Source: an uncultured Lachnospiraceae bacterium
GTDB taxonomy: Bacteria > Bacillota > Clostridia > Lachnospirales > Lachnospiraceae
Direction: 5' to 3'
Assembly: GCA_947165025.1 (NCBI GenBank)
Contig: CAMUYQ010000003.1
Span: forward strand, 118,747-182,746
Length of the DNA: 64,000 bases
Made by a program: the position numbers and the translations under genes. Positions within the stretch are counted from its first letter, which is position 1, and every line of letters starts with the position of its first letter. Under the pieces are notes generated by a model. That model searched no databases. It was not told where the DNA came from and saw only the letters and a list, made by a program, of their open reading frames with translations. Positions 18,017 through 26,077 of this stretch are shown piece by piece.

Positions 18017-18646
18017 ATGGACATGACGGTTACACAGATCGAACCTTATCCTAAGGGTAAGGGAAGAGTATCCGTATATCTTAACGATAAGTTCGCCTTT
18101 GTGTTATACAAAGGCGAACTTTCGCAATACGGACTTGAGATCGGAACAACAGTTGATGACAGATTGTATGAGCGTATCCTTAATGAGACTTTGTTCAAAC
18201 GTGCCAGAAAGCGCGGAATGAACCTGCTGCAGAAGCTTGACAGGACTGAGGCGGATATCAGAAGGAAGCTTTCCGAAGGCGGATACCCGCAGGTGGCTGT
18301 TGATGATGCCGTTGAGTATCTTCGCTCATATCGTTACATTGACGATGAAAGATATGCGTCGGAGTATATAAGGTGCAAGTCCTCTTCGATGAGCCGTAAG
18401 CAGATAGCAATGAAGCTTCGCGAAAAAGGTATTGATAAAGAGGTTACAGAAGCCGCGTTTGCGCGTTATGACGAGGAGTTGAATGAAGATGGTGAGAATG
18501 CCGAATATGAGCTGTTAATAAAGCTTATACACAAGCGTTGTCCGCAGGGTGTAGAGAGTCTTGATCATGCAGGCAGACAGAAGCTTTACGCGTATCTTTA
18601 CAACAAAGGATTTTCGGTCAGCGATATTGACAAGTGCTTGACATAA
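18017..18646 (+). CDS. recX: Regulatory protein RecX
   Basis: 209-residue helical repeat protein that binds RecA filaments and limits their activity. Visible family blocks: RKRGMNLLQKLDRTEADIRRKLSEGGYP, YRYIDDERYASEYIR near 107-121, and SMSRKQIAMKLREKGI. An N-terminal domain (1-60) typical of Firmicute RecX precedes the three repeats. It is 4 bases downstream of recA, so transcribed and induced with it. ATG 18017 or ATG 18023 could be used. The last codons contain the -35 of the rny promoter. Confidence 0.92.
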   Translation: MDMTVTQIEPYPKGKGRVSVYLNDKFAFVLYKGELSQYGLEIGTTVDDRLYERILNETLFKRARKRGMNLLQKLDRTEADIRRKLSEGGYPQVAVDDAVEYLRSYRYIDDERYASEYIRCKSSSMSRKQIAMKLREKGIDKEVTEAAFARYDEELNEDGENAEYELLIKLIHKRCPQGVESLDHAGRQKLYAYLYNKGFSVSDIDKCLT

Positions 18647-18666
18647 CTTCTTTGAATGTTTATTAT
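18638..18666 (+). promoter_or_regulatory. rny promoter overlapping the recX stop
   Basis: Perfect TTGACA (18638-18643) within the last recX codons, 17-base spacer, TATTAT (18661-18666). Confidence 0.75.
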
Positions 18667-18748
18667 TTAAATGTTGTATTATTGCAGGTACATGTATACA
18701 ATATAAATTTTTTCATTGTACTATGACAATCAAATAAGGAGGTAAACT

Positions 18749-20302
18749 GTGCCGGATTTAGTTATCATTGGTATCGGTGTACTTCTCATTGTGATCGCGT
18801 TTGTTGTAGCATACAAGATCGGTTATAATGCCCGCAGCAAAGCAGATGAGGGCAAGATCGGAAATGCCGAGCAGAAAGCGCGCGAGATCATTGATGATGC
18901 GCTTAAGACCGCTGAGACGAAGAAGCGTGAGAGCCTCCTCGAGATCAAGGAAGAGTCCATCAGGACGAAGAATGAGCTCGAGAAAGAGACGAAGGAACGC
19001 AGGGCAGAGCTTTCAAGAAACGAGAGAAGACTTCAGCAGAAGGAAGAGAACGTTGACAAGAAGCTCGAGCAGATCGAACGTCGTGAGCAGTCATTATCCG
19101 CAAGAGAAGATTCACTTGCCAAGAAGAAGGAAGAAGTTAACAAGCTTAACGAACAAAGGGTACGGGAACTTGAAAGGATTTCAGGTTTAACCTCTGAACA
19201 GGCAAAAGAGTATCTCTTAAAAGTTGTTGAAGAAGAAGTAAAGCATGAGACCGCATTGAAGATCAAAGAGATGGATATGCGGGTCAAGGAAGAGGCAGGC
19301 AAGAAGGCAAGAGAGTACGTTGTAGGTGCTATCCAGAGATGTGCTGTTGACCATGTTGCCGAATCAACGATATCCGTTGTGCAGCTTCCCAATGATGAGA
19401 TGAAGGGCCGCATCATCGGACGTGAGGGAAGGAACATCAGAACCCTTGAAACGTTGACAGGTGTCGATCTTATCGTTGATGATACTCCCGAAGCAGTAGT
19501 TCTGTCGGGCTTTGATCCCATCAGAAGAGAGGTCGCAAGGATCGCTCTTGAAAAGCTCATCGTTGACGGACGAATTCATCCGTCGAGGATCGAGGAGATG
19601 GTTGAGAAGGCCGAGAAGGAAGTCGAGAACGGCATCCGCGAGGCAGGAGAGGCTGCTACTCTTGAAACGGGAGTTCACGGTGTTCATCCGGAACTTATGA
19701 AGCTTCTCGGAAGGATGAAGTTCAGAACAAGTTACGGACAGAATGCTCTCAAGCACTCGATCGAAGTATCGCTTCTTGCGGGACTGCTGGCCCAGGAGGT
19801 CGGAGTCGATGTCCGCATGGCGAAGCGTGCCGGACTTCTGCATGATATCGGTAAAGCCGTGGATCATGAGATGGAAGGTACACATATCCAGCTCGGTGTA
19901 GAACTTTGTAAGAAGTACAAAGAGAATGCGATAGTCATCAATTCGGTTGAATCACATCACGGTGATGTTGAACCGCAGTCACTTATCGCATGTCTCGTCC
20001 AGGCGGCAGATGCCATCAGCGCAGCACGTCCCGGAGCCAGAAGGGAAACACTCGAGACATACACGAACAGATTACAACAACTTGAAGATATTACGAACGG
20101 CTTCAAAGGAGTCGATAAATCTTTTGCTATTCAGGCAGGTAGAGAGATCCGCGTAATGGTAGTACCCGAACAGGTTAATGATTCCGATATGGTACTCCTT
20201 GCAAGGGATATCAGTAAGCAGATAGAAGCAGAACTTGAGTATCCCGGACAGATCAAGGTAAGTGTCATAAGAGAGAGTCGTGTGACCGATTACGCAAAGT
20301 AA
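18749..20302 (+). CDS. rny: Ribonuclease Y
   Basis: 517-residue membrane-anchored endoribonuclease that starts mRNA decay. Residues 4-24 form the membrane anchor, 30-150 a highly charged coiled coil, then a KH domain with [15 protein letters not shown] near 216-230 and an HD domain with [12 protein letters not shown] near 370. Length and order are standard. GTG start with AAGGAGG 5-6 bases before. It has its own promoter and a strong terminator, so it is a single-gene unit after recA-recX. Confidence 0.96.
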   Translation: MPDLVIIGIGVLLIVIAFVVAYKIGYNARSKADEGKIGNAEQKAREIIDDALKTAETKKRESLLEIKEESIRTKNELEKETKERRAELSRNERRLQQKEENVDKKLEQIERREQSLSAREDSLAKKKEEVNKLNEQRVRELERISGLTSEQAKEYLLKVVEEEVKHETALKIKEMDMRVKEEAGKKAREYVVGAIQRCAVDHVAESTISVVQLPNDEMKGRIIGREGRNIRTLETLTGVDLIVDDTPEAVVLSGFDPIRREVARIALEKLIVDGRIHPSRIEEMVEKAEKEVENGIREAGEAATLETGVHGVHPELMKLLGRMKFRTSYGQNALKHSIEVSLLAGLLAQEVGVDVRMAKRAGLLHDIGKAVDHEMEGTHIQLGVELCKKYKENAIVINSVESHHGDVEPQSLIACLVQAADAISAARPGARRETLETYTNRLQQLEDITNGFKGVDKSFAIQAGREIRVMVVPEQVNDSDMVLLARDISKQIEAELEYPGQIKVSVIRESRVTDYAK

Positions 20303-20317
20303 ACAAACAATCAGGAA

Positions 20318-20348
20318 GGACCGGATCGAATGATCCGGCCCTTTTTTT
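20318..20348 (+). terminator. Terminator of rny
   Basis: GGACCGGATC - GAAT - GATCCGGCCC followed by seven T; ten-base stem with one mismatch. Confidence 0.88.
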
Positions 20349-20375
20349 GTACGTTATTACACTTATAAAAGTGTA

Positions 20376-20408
20376 TAAAAAATACAGGGCCGGCCGATAC
20401 CGGCCCTG
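20376..20408 (-). terminator. Terminator of the tandem secreted-protein genes
   Basis: Minus strand: CAGGGCCGG - short loop - CCGGCCCTG, then TATTTTTT. It lies about 50 bases after the stop at 20461. Confidence 0.82.
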
Positions 20409-20460
20409 CAGATAATCTCAGTATTAAGTTTTACATTAACAGGATAACTCTATCAGGGTA

Positions 20461-20946
20461 TCACAGAAGATTAGCAAGTGCACCCTGTGCGTATGCAAGA
20501 TTAGCCTGAGCTGTTGCTGTAATCTGAACAGCTGCAGCATATTCAGCCTGTGCTACACCAAGCTCACGCGCATAAGCGTTTGTGCCCTGTGAAAGAGCTG
20601 TGAACCAGTCAAGCTGAGCCTTACGTGTTGCTTCAACCTTCTTTGCAAGATCAGCCTTAGCTGCAAGCATCTGAAGATGGTTGATCGAACAGTTCTTGTT
20701 AACTGCTGCAACATCACGTGTAACGATAGCAGCCTGCTGAGCGATAGCAGCCTGAGCTGTAGGACCTGCCTGAACCTTGCAGAAATCCTGGAATGCGTTG
20801 TATTCCTTTGTTGCGTTAGCCTGAAGCTTCTGGATAAGAACGTCTGTGTTCTCAGCGCCGATGCTTGCTGTCTGAGCCATTACGGGAAGTGCGAAAAGGA
20901 ATGTGAATAATGCTGATACTACGATAAGCTTTGTAATTGTTTTCAT
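20461..20946 (-). CDS. Small secreted helical protein, paralog B
   Basis: 161 residues, family not recognised. A clear signal peptide (1-24) ends ALPVMA-QTA. The mature part is Ala/Gln/Asn-rich and predicted helical, with one Cys near 47 (FCKVQAGP) and one in NKNCSINHLQML near 84. It aligns without gaps to the neighbouring 161-residue protein; shared patterns are QxGPxAxAAIAxQ, NKxCxxNHxxxL and ATRKxQLxWFxxL. Codons are strongly biased (gct, aag, gca, aac) in the manner of gap in this window, which suggests very high expression. Start has AGGAGG. Probably co-transcribed with the upstream paralog, 57 bases away. Confidence 0.8.
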   Translation of the reverse strand: MKTITKLIVVSALFTFLFALPVMAQTASIGAENTDVLIQKLQANATKEYNAFQDFCKVQAGPTAQAAIAQQAAIVTRDVAAVNKNCSINHLQMLAAKADLAKKVEATRKAQLDWFTALSQGTNAYARELGVAQAEYAAAVQITATAQANLAYAQGALANLL

Positions 20947-21003
20947 TTTGAAAACCTCCTTAGATTATAAACTCAATACTGTTTTTGTTATCTGAAATCT
21001 GAA

Positions 21004-21489
21004 TTACATGAAAGGTGCAAGCTTAACCTTTGCGTCTGCAAGATAAGCCTGAGCTGCAGCGAGCTGAGCTGTAACTGTGTCAAGCTCTTTCTGAGCTGAA
21101 GCTACTTCATCATTCCATGAAGGGCTTGTTGCTGCAAGTGACTGGAACCATGTAAGCTGTTTCTGGCGTGTTGCCTGAAGCTGTGTAAGGTTGTAAACCT
21201 TACCTGTAAGGCAAGCGATGTGGTTCTCTGCACATTCCTTGTTTGTAACAGCGATCTTGTTAGCTACAAGGTTTGTCTGAGCAGCGATGGCAGCATCTGC
21301 ACCGGGTCCAACCTGAAGGCTGATGAATCTCTGGAGTTCACCCTGGAGCTTTGCAGTGTTGTTATTGAGAAGAGTGATAAGGTAATCTGTGTTGTCAGAT
21401 GAGAAGCTTACCTCTCTTGCCATAACAGGCATTGCGAACATAGCAGCAAGAAGTGCTGTAACTGCCAAAAGTTTTGTGATTTTCTTCAT
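21004..21489 (-). CDS. Small secreted helical protein, paralog A
   Basis: 161 residues, family not recognised. Signal peptide 1-24 ending AMPVMA-REV. The mature chain is helical with NKECAENHIACL near 82-93 (two Cys eight residues apart) and ATRQKQLTWFQSL near 107. No sorting signal, lipobox or catalytic motif, so it is predicted to be released or to stick to the envelope non-covalently. It is first in the pair, has AGGAGG, a good promoter at 21540-21568, and a small inverted repeat in the leader (TCACG...CGTGA, 21513-21529) that could stabilise the message. Confidence 0.8.
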   Translation of the reverse strand: MKKITKLLAVTALLAAMFAMPVMAREVSFSSDNTDYLITLLNNNTAKLQGELQRFISLQVGPGADAAIAAQTNLVANKIAVTNKECAENHIACLTGKVYNLTQLQATRQKQLTWFQSLAATSPSWNDEVASAQKELDTVTAQLAAAQAYLADAKVKLAPFM

Positions 21490-21539
21490 TTTGTTTAACC
21501 TCCTGTTTGTTTGTCACGATTTACCCGTGATTAGAGACA

Positions 21540-21568
21540 ATTTTACTATATGTATCAAGCAAAATCAA
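21540..21568 (-). promoter_or_regulatory. Promoter of the tandem secreted-protein genes
   Basis: Minus strand: TTGATT (21563-21568), 17-base spacer, TAAAAT (21540-21545). The predicted leader is about 45 bases. Confidence 0.7.
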
Positions 21569-21596
21569 GTGTTTGAGCCACTTTTTCGACGCATAT

Positions 21597-21604
21597 GTTA
21601 TAAT
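21597..21604 (+). promoter_or_regulatory. Extended -10 element directly before the M15 peptidase start
   Basis: TGTTATAAT (TATAAT at 21599-21604 with TG one base upstream). The ATG is at 21612, 7 bases after the -10, where transcription itself should begin. A weak TTGAGC lies 20 bases upstream. Confidence 0.6.
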
Positions 21605-21611
21605 ACCCGTT

Positions 21612-22448
21612 ATGCGGAAGAAATCCTTATCAAAAATCATATTGTCATATCTATTGGCTGCGACTGTTTTCGCTTTTTTTCTGAGCGGCTGTTCATTGTT
21701 TGCAAAAGACAGCGCAAGTTGCGGACATCCTGAAGCGGAAAATGTGCAGGATATGCCTGCAATAATAATTGAAGATAAAACCGAAACCGCTATCACGGAA
21801 AATGATACAGAATCTCCTGAACCTGAGACGGGAGAGATCGATACGGGTGAGACGGTATATGACGCAGATGATTTTTTCCGTGAGGAAGAGATAAGTGATG
21901 AGATCTTTGACAGGATGAAGGGAAAGAGCTTTCCCGACAGCTGCACTGTATCACGCGAAGATCTTCGTTATCTTCGCCTCTTATATAAAGATATCAACGG
22001 AGCCGTACATGAAGGCGAGATGGTGTGTAACAAAGAGATAGCAGGAAAGCTTTGCGACATTTTCAGACATCTGTATGACGCAGACTATCCTATTGAAAAG
22101 ATAAATCTCATTGATGAGTATGGGGGCGACGATGATGCATCGATGAGTGACAACAACACATCGTGCTTTAATTACCGGGTCGTAGCCGGAACTGGCAAGC
22201 TGTCAAAACATGCGATGGGACTTGCGGTAGATCTGAACCCGCGATACAATCCCTATATACATAAGATCGGTGGCGAAACCGTCGTCGATCCTGCAAACGG
22301 AGCCGATTATGCTGACCGGTCGGGTGATTTTACATATAAGATAGATAAAGATGATCTGGCGTACAGACTCTTTACGGATGCCGGGTTCACATGGGGCGGT
22401 TCATGGAAGAACACCAAAGACTATCAGCATTTTCAATATGGAGATTAA
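21612..22448 (+). CDS. M15 family D-Ala-D-Ala carboxypeptidase-like lipoprotein
   Basis: 278 residues. Lipoprotein signal with lipobox LSGC (Cys near residue 28), an acidic linker, then a peptidase M15 domain. Zinc-site motifs are KHAMGLAVDLNPRYNPY near 197-213 (His and Asp ligands) and YQHFQYGD at the C-terminus (third His). TWGGSWKNTKDYQHF is the usual M15C ending. It should trim peptidoglycan stem peptides at the outer face of the membrane. ATG 21612 begins the signal peptide; an upstream TTG (21573) would add 13 residues and lie before the promoter -10. No ribosome site exists before ATG 21612; see the leaderless finding. Confidence 0.87.
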   Translation: MRKKSLSKIILSYLLAATVFAFFLSGCSLFAKDSASCGHPEAENVQDMPAIIIEDKTETAITENDTESPEPETGEIDTGETVYDADDFFREEEISDEIFDRMKGKSFPDSCTVSREDLRYLRLLYKDINGAVHEGEMVCNKEIAGKLCDIFRHLYDADYPIEKINLIDEYGGDDDASMSDNNTSCFNYRVVAGTGKLSKHAMGLAVDLNPRYNPYIHKIGGETVVDPANGADYADRSGDFTYKIDKDDLAYRLFTDAGFTWGGSWKNTKDYQHFQYGD

Positions 22449-22462
22449 GGAAGGAAAATCAT

Positions 22463-23062
22463 ATGAACATAGTATGTCTTGATCTTGAGGGCGTTCTCGT
22501 GCCCGAGATATGGATCGCATTTTCAAAAGAGAGCGGAATTGACGAACTCAAGCGCACAACACGGGATGAGCCTGATTATGACAAGCTCATGAAATGGAGA
22601 CTCGGGATTCTGAAAGAGCATAATCTCGGGCTGAAAGAGATACAGGATGTCATCTCAAAGATCGATCCGCTTCCGGGCGCGAAGGAGTTTCTTGATGAAC
22701 TTCGCAGCATCACACAGGCGGTTATCATAAGCGATACGTTTGAGCAGTTTGCAACACCTCTTATGAAGAAGCTCGGCTGGCCGACCATTTTCTGCAATTC
22801 GCTCGTCGTCGGCGATGACGGGATGATAAAGGATTATAAGATGAGATGCGACAAGAGCAAGCTCACGACTGTCAAAGCTTTCCAGTCTGCAGGATGCAAC
22901 ACGATCGCATGCGGTGATTCCTATAACGATCTTGCGATGATAACTGCGGGAAAAGACGGATTCCTTTTCAGGACGACCGATAAGATCAAAGCCGACTATC
23001 CCGATCTTCCCGCGTTTGAGGAATATTCGGATCTGTTAAATGCGATAAAAGAGGTATTGTAA
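22463..23062 (+). CDS. thrH: Bifunctional phosphoserine phosphatase / homoserine phosphotransferase ThrH
   Basis: 199-residue HAD-superfamily protein. The N-terminus NIVCLDLEGVLVPEIW carries the nucleophile Asp and is diagnostic of ThrH (DLEG in place of the usual DxDG). Further HAD motifs are VIISDTFEQF (motif II Ser) and ACGDSYNDLAMI (motif III). ThrH dephosphorylates phosphoserine and can pass the phosphate to homoserine, linking serine and threonine synthesis. AAGGAAGG precedes ATG 22463. It is 14 bases after the lipoprotein gene and directly abuts the MBL gene. Confidence 0.92.
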   Translation: MNIVCLDLEGVLVPEIWIAFSKESGIDELKRTTRDEPDYDKLMKWRLGILKEHNLGLKEIQDVISKIDPLPGAKEFLDELRSITQAVIISDTFEQFATPLMKKLGWPTIFCNSLVVGDDGMIKDYKMRCDKSKLTTVKAFQSAGCNTIACGDSYNDLAMITAGKDGFLFRTTDKIKADYPDLPAFEEYSDLLNAIKEVL

Positions 23063-23695
23063 GTGGGTGTAAATATTGCCGTAAACGTTCAGAGCAGCAT
23101 AAGGATACGAGGCTCCAAAACAATATATTTCGATCCGTGGCAGATAGAAGACGAGCCGCATGACGCGGACTTTGTTTTCGTTACGCATGAGCATTACGAT
23201 CATTTTTCGCCGGAAGATATATGCAGGGTATTAAAGTTTGACGGACATCTTGTCGTTCCGCTTTCAATGGAGAACATGACGGCGGATATCACGACGATAC
23301 CTGCAAGCCATATCGTGACCGTAAAGCCCGGAGAGAAGCGCGAGATCGCGCGTATGATGGTCGAAGCATATCCGGCGTACAACTTAAGCAAACCGTTTCA
23401 TATAAAGAGGAACGGATGGCTCGGATATGTCGTGACGCTTGATGCCGACAAGTATTATGTTGCGGGTGATACGGATGCTCTGCCGGAGATATCCGACATC
23501 AAATGTGATGTGGCATTTCTTCCTATCGGAGGAACATATACGATGGATGCTTCCGAGGCGGCCGGACTCGCGCTGCGCATCAGGCCGAAGGTAGTTATCC
23601 CGACACATTACGGAAGCGTTGTCGGAAGCCCTGTCGACGGGGATCTCTTCAAAGGGATGATCCCTAGGGATATAAGATGTGAGATACTTCTGTAA
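23063..23695 (+). CDS. MBL fold metallo-hydrolase (UlaG-like)
   Basis: 210 residues of the metallo-beta-lactamase superfamily. THEHYDHFSPED near 38-49 is the HxHxDH metal motif; AGDTDALPEI near 134 and IPTHYGSVVG near 180 give the remaining ligands. It resembles the UlaG/YtnP-type hydrolases of unknown substrate. GTG start directly after the thrH stop, with AGAGG upstream. It is co-transcribed with thrH. Substrate cannot be inferred. Confidence 0.9.
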   Translation: MGVNIAVNVQSSIRIRGSKTIYFDPWQIEDEPHDADFVFVTHEHYDHFSPEDICRVLKFDGHLVVPLSMENMTADITTIPASHIVTVKPGEKREIARMMVEAYPAYNLSKPFHIKRNGWLGYVVTLDADKYYVAGDTDALPEISDIKCDVAFLPIGGTYTMDASEAAGLALRIRPKVVIPTHYGSVVGSPVDGDLFKGMIPRDIRCEILL

Positions 23696-23705
23696 GAAAA
23701 CGTTA

Positions 23706-24410
23706 TTACAGTACGTGGAAATAGATCGCAAAGAACTGCAGTATCGATCCTGCGAGCACGAAAAGATGGAAGACGGAATGCATATACCGTTTTCCTTTTT
23801 TCTTGCCCAGACTGTAGAGCACGGCACCGATAGAGTATGACACTCCGCCGCCGAGTATCCAGAAAACGGCAGGCCATCCGATCGCTTCAACGGTCGGTTT
23901 TGCGGCGATGACTATGCACCAGCCGATCGCGATATAGCATATCATTGACAGTCTCTGATATTTATTGTGATCTATCGCCGTAAACGTTGCAGCGGCTGCC
24001 GACAGTCCCCACACGATACCGAATATCGTCCATGCCCAGCCGGGATGTATCCTTCTGACACCTGTGAGCACGATCACCGTGTATGTTCCGCCTATGAGAA
24101 AATAGATCGTGCAGTGGTCTATGACCTGCATGACTTTCTTTCCCATGTTTTTGTGAAGTCCGTGATAAACGCTGCTCATCGTATATAAAATGATAAGGGA
24201 TGCGCCGTATATCGATGACGAGACAACACCCCACGGATCGCCTTTAAGCGCAGATTTAACAACACAGAGCACAAGCGCGGCGATACCGAGTGCACCGCCC
24301 ACGATGTGGCTGACCATATTGAATATCTCTTCACCTTTAGTGTAGTCAGGCAATATCCTGTCCCTAAGCTTTGTACGCGGCTGACGAAGTCTTGAAATTG
24401 TCTCGCTCAT
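23706..24410 (-). CDS. trhA: Hemolysin III / PAQR family membrane protein
   Basis: 234 residues with seven predicted transmembrane helices. Family marks are EIFNMVSHIVGGALG near 27-41, SSVYHGLHKNMGKKVMQVIDHCTIYFLIGGTYT near 80-113, and HSVFHLFVLAGS near the C-terminus; these supply the conserved Ser, His and Asp residues of the PAQR zinc site. Bacterial members (TrhA) affect membrane-energy and fatty-acid homeostasis. RBS GGAGAAATATT. Convergent with the MBL gene, 10 bases apart, with no terminator visible. Confidence 0.93.
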   Translation of the reverse strand: MSETISRLRQPRTKLRDRILPDYTKGEEIFNMVSHIVGGALGIAALVLCVVKSALKGDPWGVVSSSIYGASLIILYTMSSVYHGLHKNMGKKVMQVIDHCTIYFLIGGTYTVIVLTGVRRIHPGWAWTIFGIVWGLSAAAATFTAIDHNKYQRLSMICYIAIGWCIVIAAKPTVEAIGWPAVFWILGGGVSYSIGAVLYSLGKKKGKRYMHSVFHLFVLAGSILQFFAIYFHVL

Positions 24411-24431
24411 AATATTTCTCCAGAAAAATAA

Positions 24432-24475
24432 TAAAAAAAATTACCGCATCTAATGTAACATATTAGATGCGGTAA
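24432..24475 (-). terminator. Terminator after the zinc-ribbon gene
   Basis: TTACCGCATCTAAT / ATTAGATGCGGTAA form a perfect 14-bp stem; on the minus strand it is followed by eight T. It separates the zinc-ribbon pair from trhA. Confidence 0.85.
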
Positions 24476-24503
24476 TTCAAGTTTTTGATATAAGTTCGGA
24501 TGA

Positions 24504-24899
24504 TCAGTCCACGATCTTTGCGCCGCATTTTTCGCAGAAGCGGCTGTCAGCCGTATTCGGAGCACCGCACTGTGAGCAGAAGATCTTCGGTCCGTCTGCG
24601 ATCGTTGCTCCGGCACCGAGAATGTTCTTCTCATTTTCCGCAAGCTGTTCGATCTGCTTCTTCAGATCCTCGATAGCAGCATATTTTTCCTCAATCTCGG
24701 AAAGCTGCTGCGAGATCATATTGATCGAAAAGTTGGAACGGTTAAGATAAACTGTCTCGCCTATGTACTGCATGAGCGAACGTATCTCGTCCTCTTTGTT
24801 AGTGATAGCGGTTTTATATTTGGATGACTCCATAAGATTGGAAGTCTTCACGTTGATCGTTGCAAGTCCTTTATTAAGATTCTCCATGAATCCGGCCAT
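24504..24899 (-). CDS. Coiled-coil zinc-ribbon protein
   Basis: 131 residues, cytoplasmic. Residues 1-90 are charged and helical, likely a coiled coil, and the C-terminus is a zinc ribbon: CSQCGAPN and CEKCGAKIVD (Cys pairs near 109/112 and 122/125). This combination is common in Lachnospiraceae and unlinked to a known reaction. RBS GAGGTG. It follows the next zinc-ribbon gene by 28 bases on the same strand and ends in a strong terminator. Confidence 0.78.
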   Translation of the reverse strand: MAGFMENLNKGLATINVKTSNLMESSKYKTAITNKEDEIRSLMQYIGETVYLNRSNFSINMISQQLSEIEEKYAAIEDLKKQIEQLAENEKNILGAGATIADGPKIFCSQCGAPNTADSRFCEKCGAKIVD

Positions 24900-24927
24900 A
24901 TCGGTTCACCTCATTTCTGTAGTCTGT

Positions 24928-25929
24928 TTATGAGAGCTTTGTTCCGCACTGCGTGCAAAAATCAGAATCGGCGGGTATACGGGCACCGCATGAATGACAT
25001 ACCTTCATCCCGTCATCAGCGGCAGGAGCCGGAGCAGGAGCGGGAGCCGGAGCAGCCGGTGTGGGAGCGACCGGTGCGTTAGCAGGGGTCGGAGGAGTGA
25101 ACTTCGCACCGCATCCTGTACAGAAGATCGCGCCTTCGCGTAATACTTTACCGCATGACGGACATACGTTTGCTGCGGGTGCTGAAGAGCTGTATGCAGC
25201 CGTAACAGGCGCAACGCCTCCGATGAGCTTTGCGATAAGATCCTTGAACACCCACAGGAGCATTGCAAGAAGAGCAAGGATAAAGCCCCATACAGGTGAT
25301 GCCGTAACAGTCAGTATCTTATCATCAAGGTAGAGCTCGTCGTATCCGTAATTGTTCATCTTGCTTACGGCAACACCGATCGTGATCAGCCATGCAAGCA
25401 TCAGAACCGTAAATGAAATACCTGCAGGTCTCTTGTTGAGTGCATGGAGTATGACTGTGATAATTCCTGCGAGAACGGTGAGATAGAATAAGATCACTCC
25501 GAATATGAGTCCTCCGGTAGAATCCTCAAGTACATCCATGACATCATTGTCAATAAAGCCGATCAGACGGCTTAGCTTTGAATTCTCTTCAAGTTCATTT
25601 ATAAGTGAGATGATGCGCGGACCGCTCTTTGCTACCTCAAACGGAGAGAGTGTGGCATCCTGGAAGACCTCTACGAAGCTTTTGACCTGATTGAACAGTT
25701 TTTTGGCATTGATCTCGATACCGAAATCGTCAAGCTCTTCCTGCGCGTCCTTGAGCTCGTCCTCAGCTGCATCGAGCTGCTTTAAAGCGCTTTTCATCTC
25801 TTTTTTCATACTTTTTCTGATGTCTTTGTCGGCAACGGTGAGACCGCCGGTAAAGAGTGTGACAACAGAAATTATGACAAGCGTAACACAAAGCCATTGG
25901 ATGATAGTGGAAACAATCTTATTATTCAT
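24928..25929 (-). CDS. Membrane protein with two C-terminal zinc ribbons
   Basis: 333 residues. An N-terminal transmembrane helix (about 7-29) is followed by a helical coiled region with an Ala-Glu-Asp-rich heptad stretch (35-75), then three hydrophobic helices (about 140-235). Two zinc ribbons end the protein, CPSCGKVL...CTGCGAKF and CHSCGARI...CTQCGTKLS, joined by a Pro-Ala-rich linker of repeated AP units. RBS GGAACGAGGG. Upstream partner of the 131-residue zinc-ribbon gene. Role unknown; probably scaffolds a membrane complex. Confidence 0.78.
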   Translation of the reverse strand: MNNKIVSTIIQWLCVTLVIISVVTLFTGGLTVADKDIRKSMKKEMKSALKQLDAAEDELKDAQEELDDFGIEINAKKLFNQVKSFVEVFQDATLSPFEVAKSGPRIISLINELEENSKLSRLIGFIDNDVMDVLEDSTGGLIFGVILFYLTVLAGIITVILHALNKRPAGISFTVLMLAWLITIGVAVSKMNNYGYDELYLDDKILTVTASPVWGFILALLAMLLWVFKDLIAKLIGGVAPVTAAYSSSAPAANVCPSCGKVLREGAIFCTGCGAKFTPPTPANAPVAPTPAAPAPAPAPAPAADDGMKVCHSCGARIPADSDFCTQCGTKLS

Positions 25930-26077
25930 GTTAACCCTCGTTCCTTTCCGAAAAATGTTTTTAATAATTGTATCACATATTAAGGGATTTGTGCTATTAT
26001 TTTATACGTGGTTCACGCTCTGTGACCGTTATGAAAATCGTTAAATTAAAAAGAACAAGTCACCAGGAGATCAGAAA

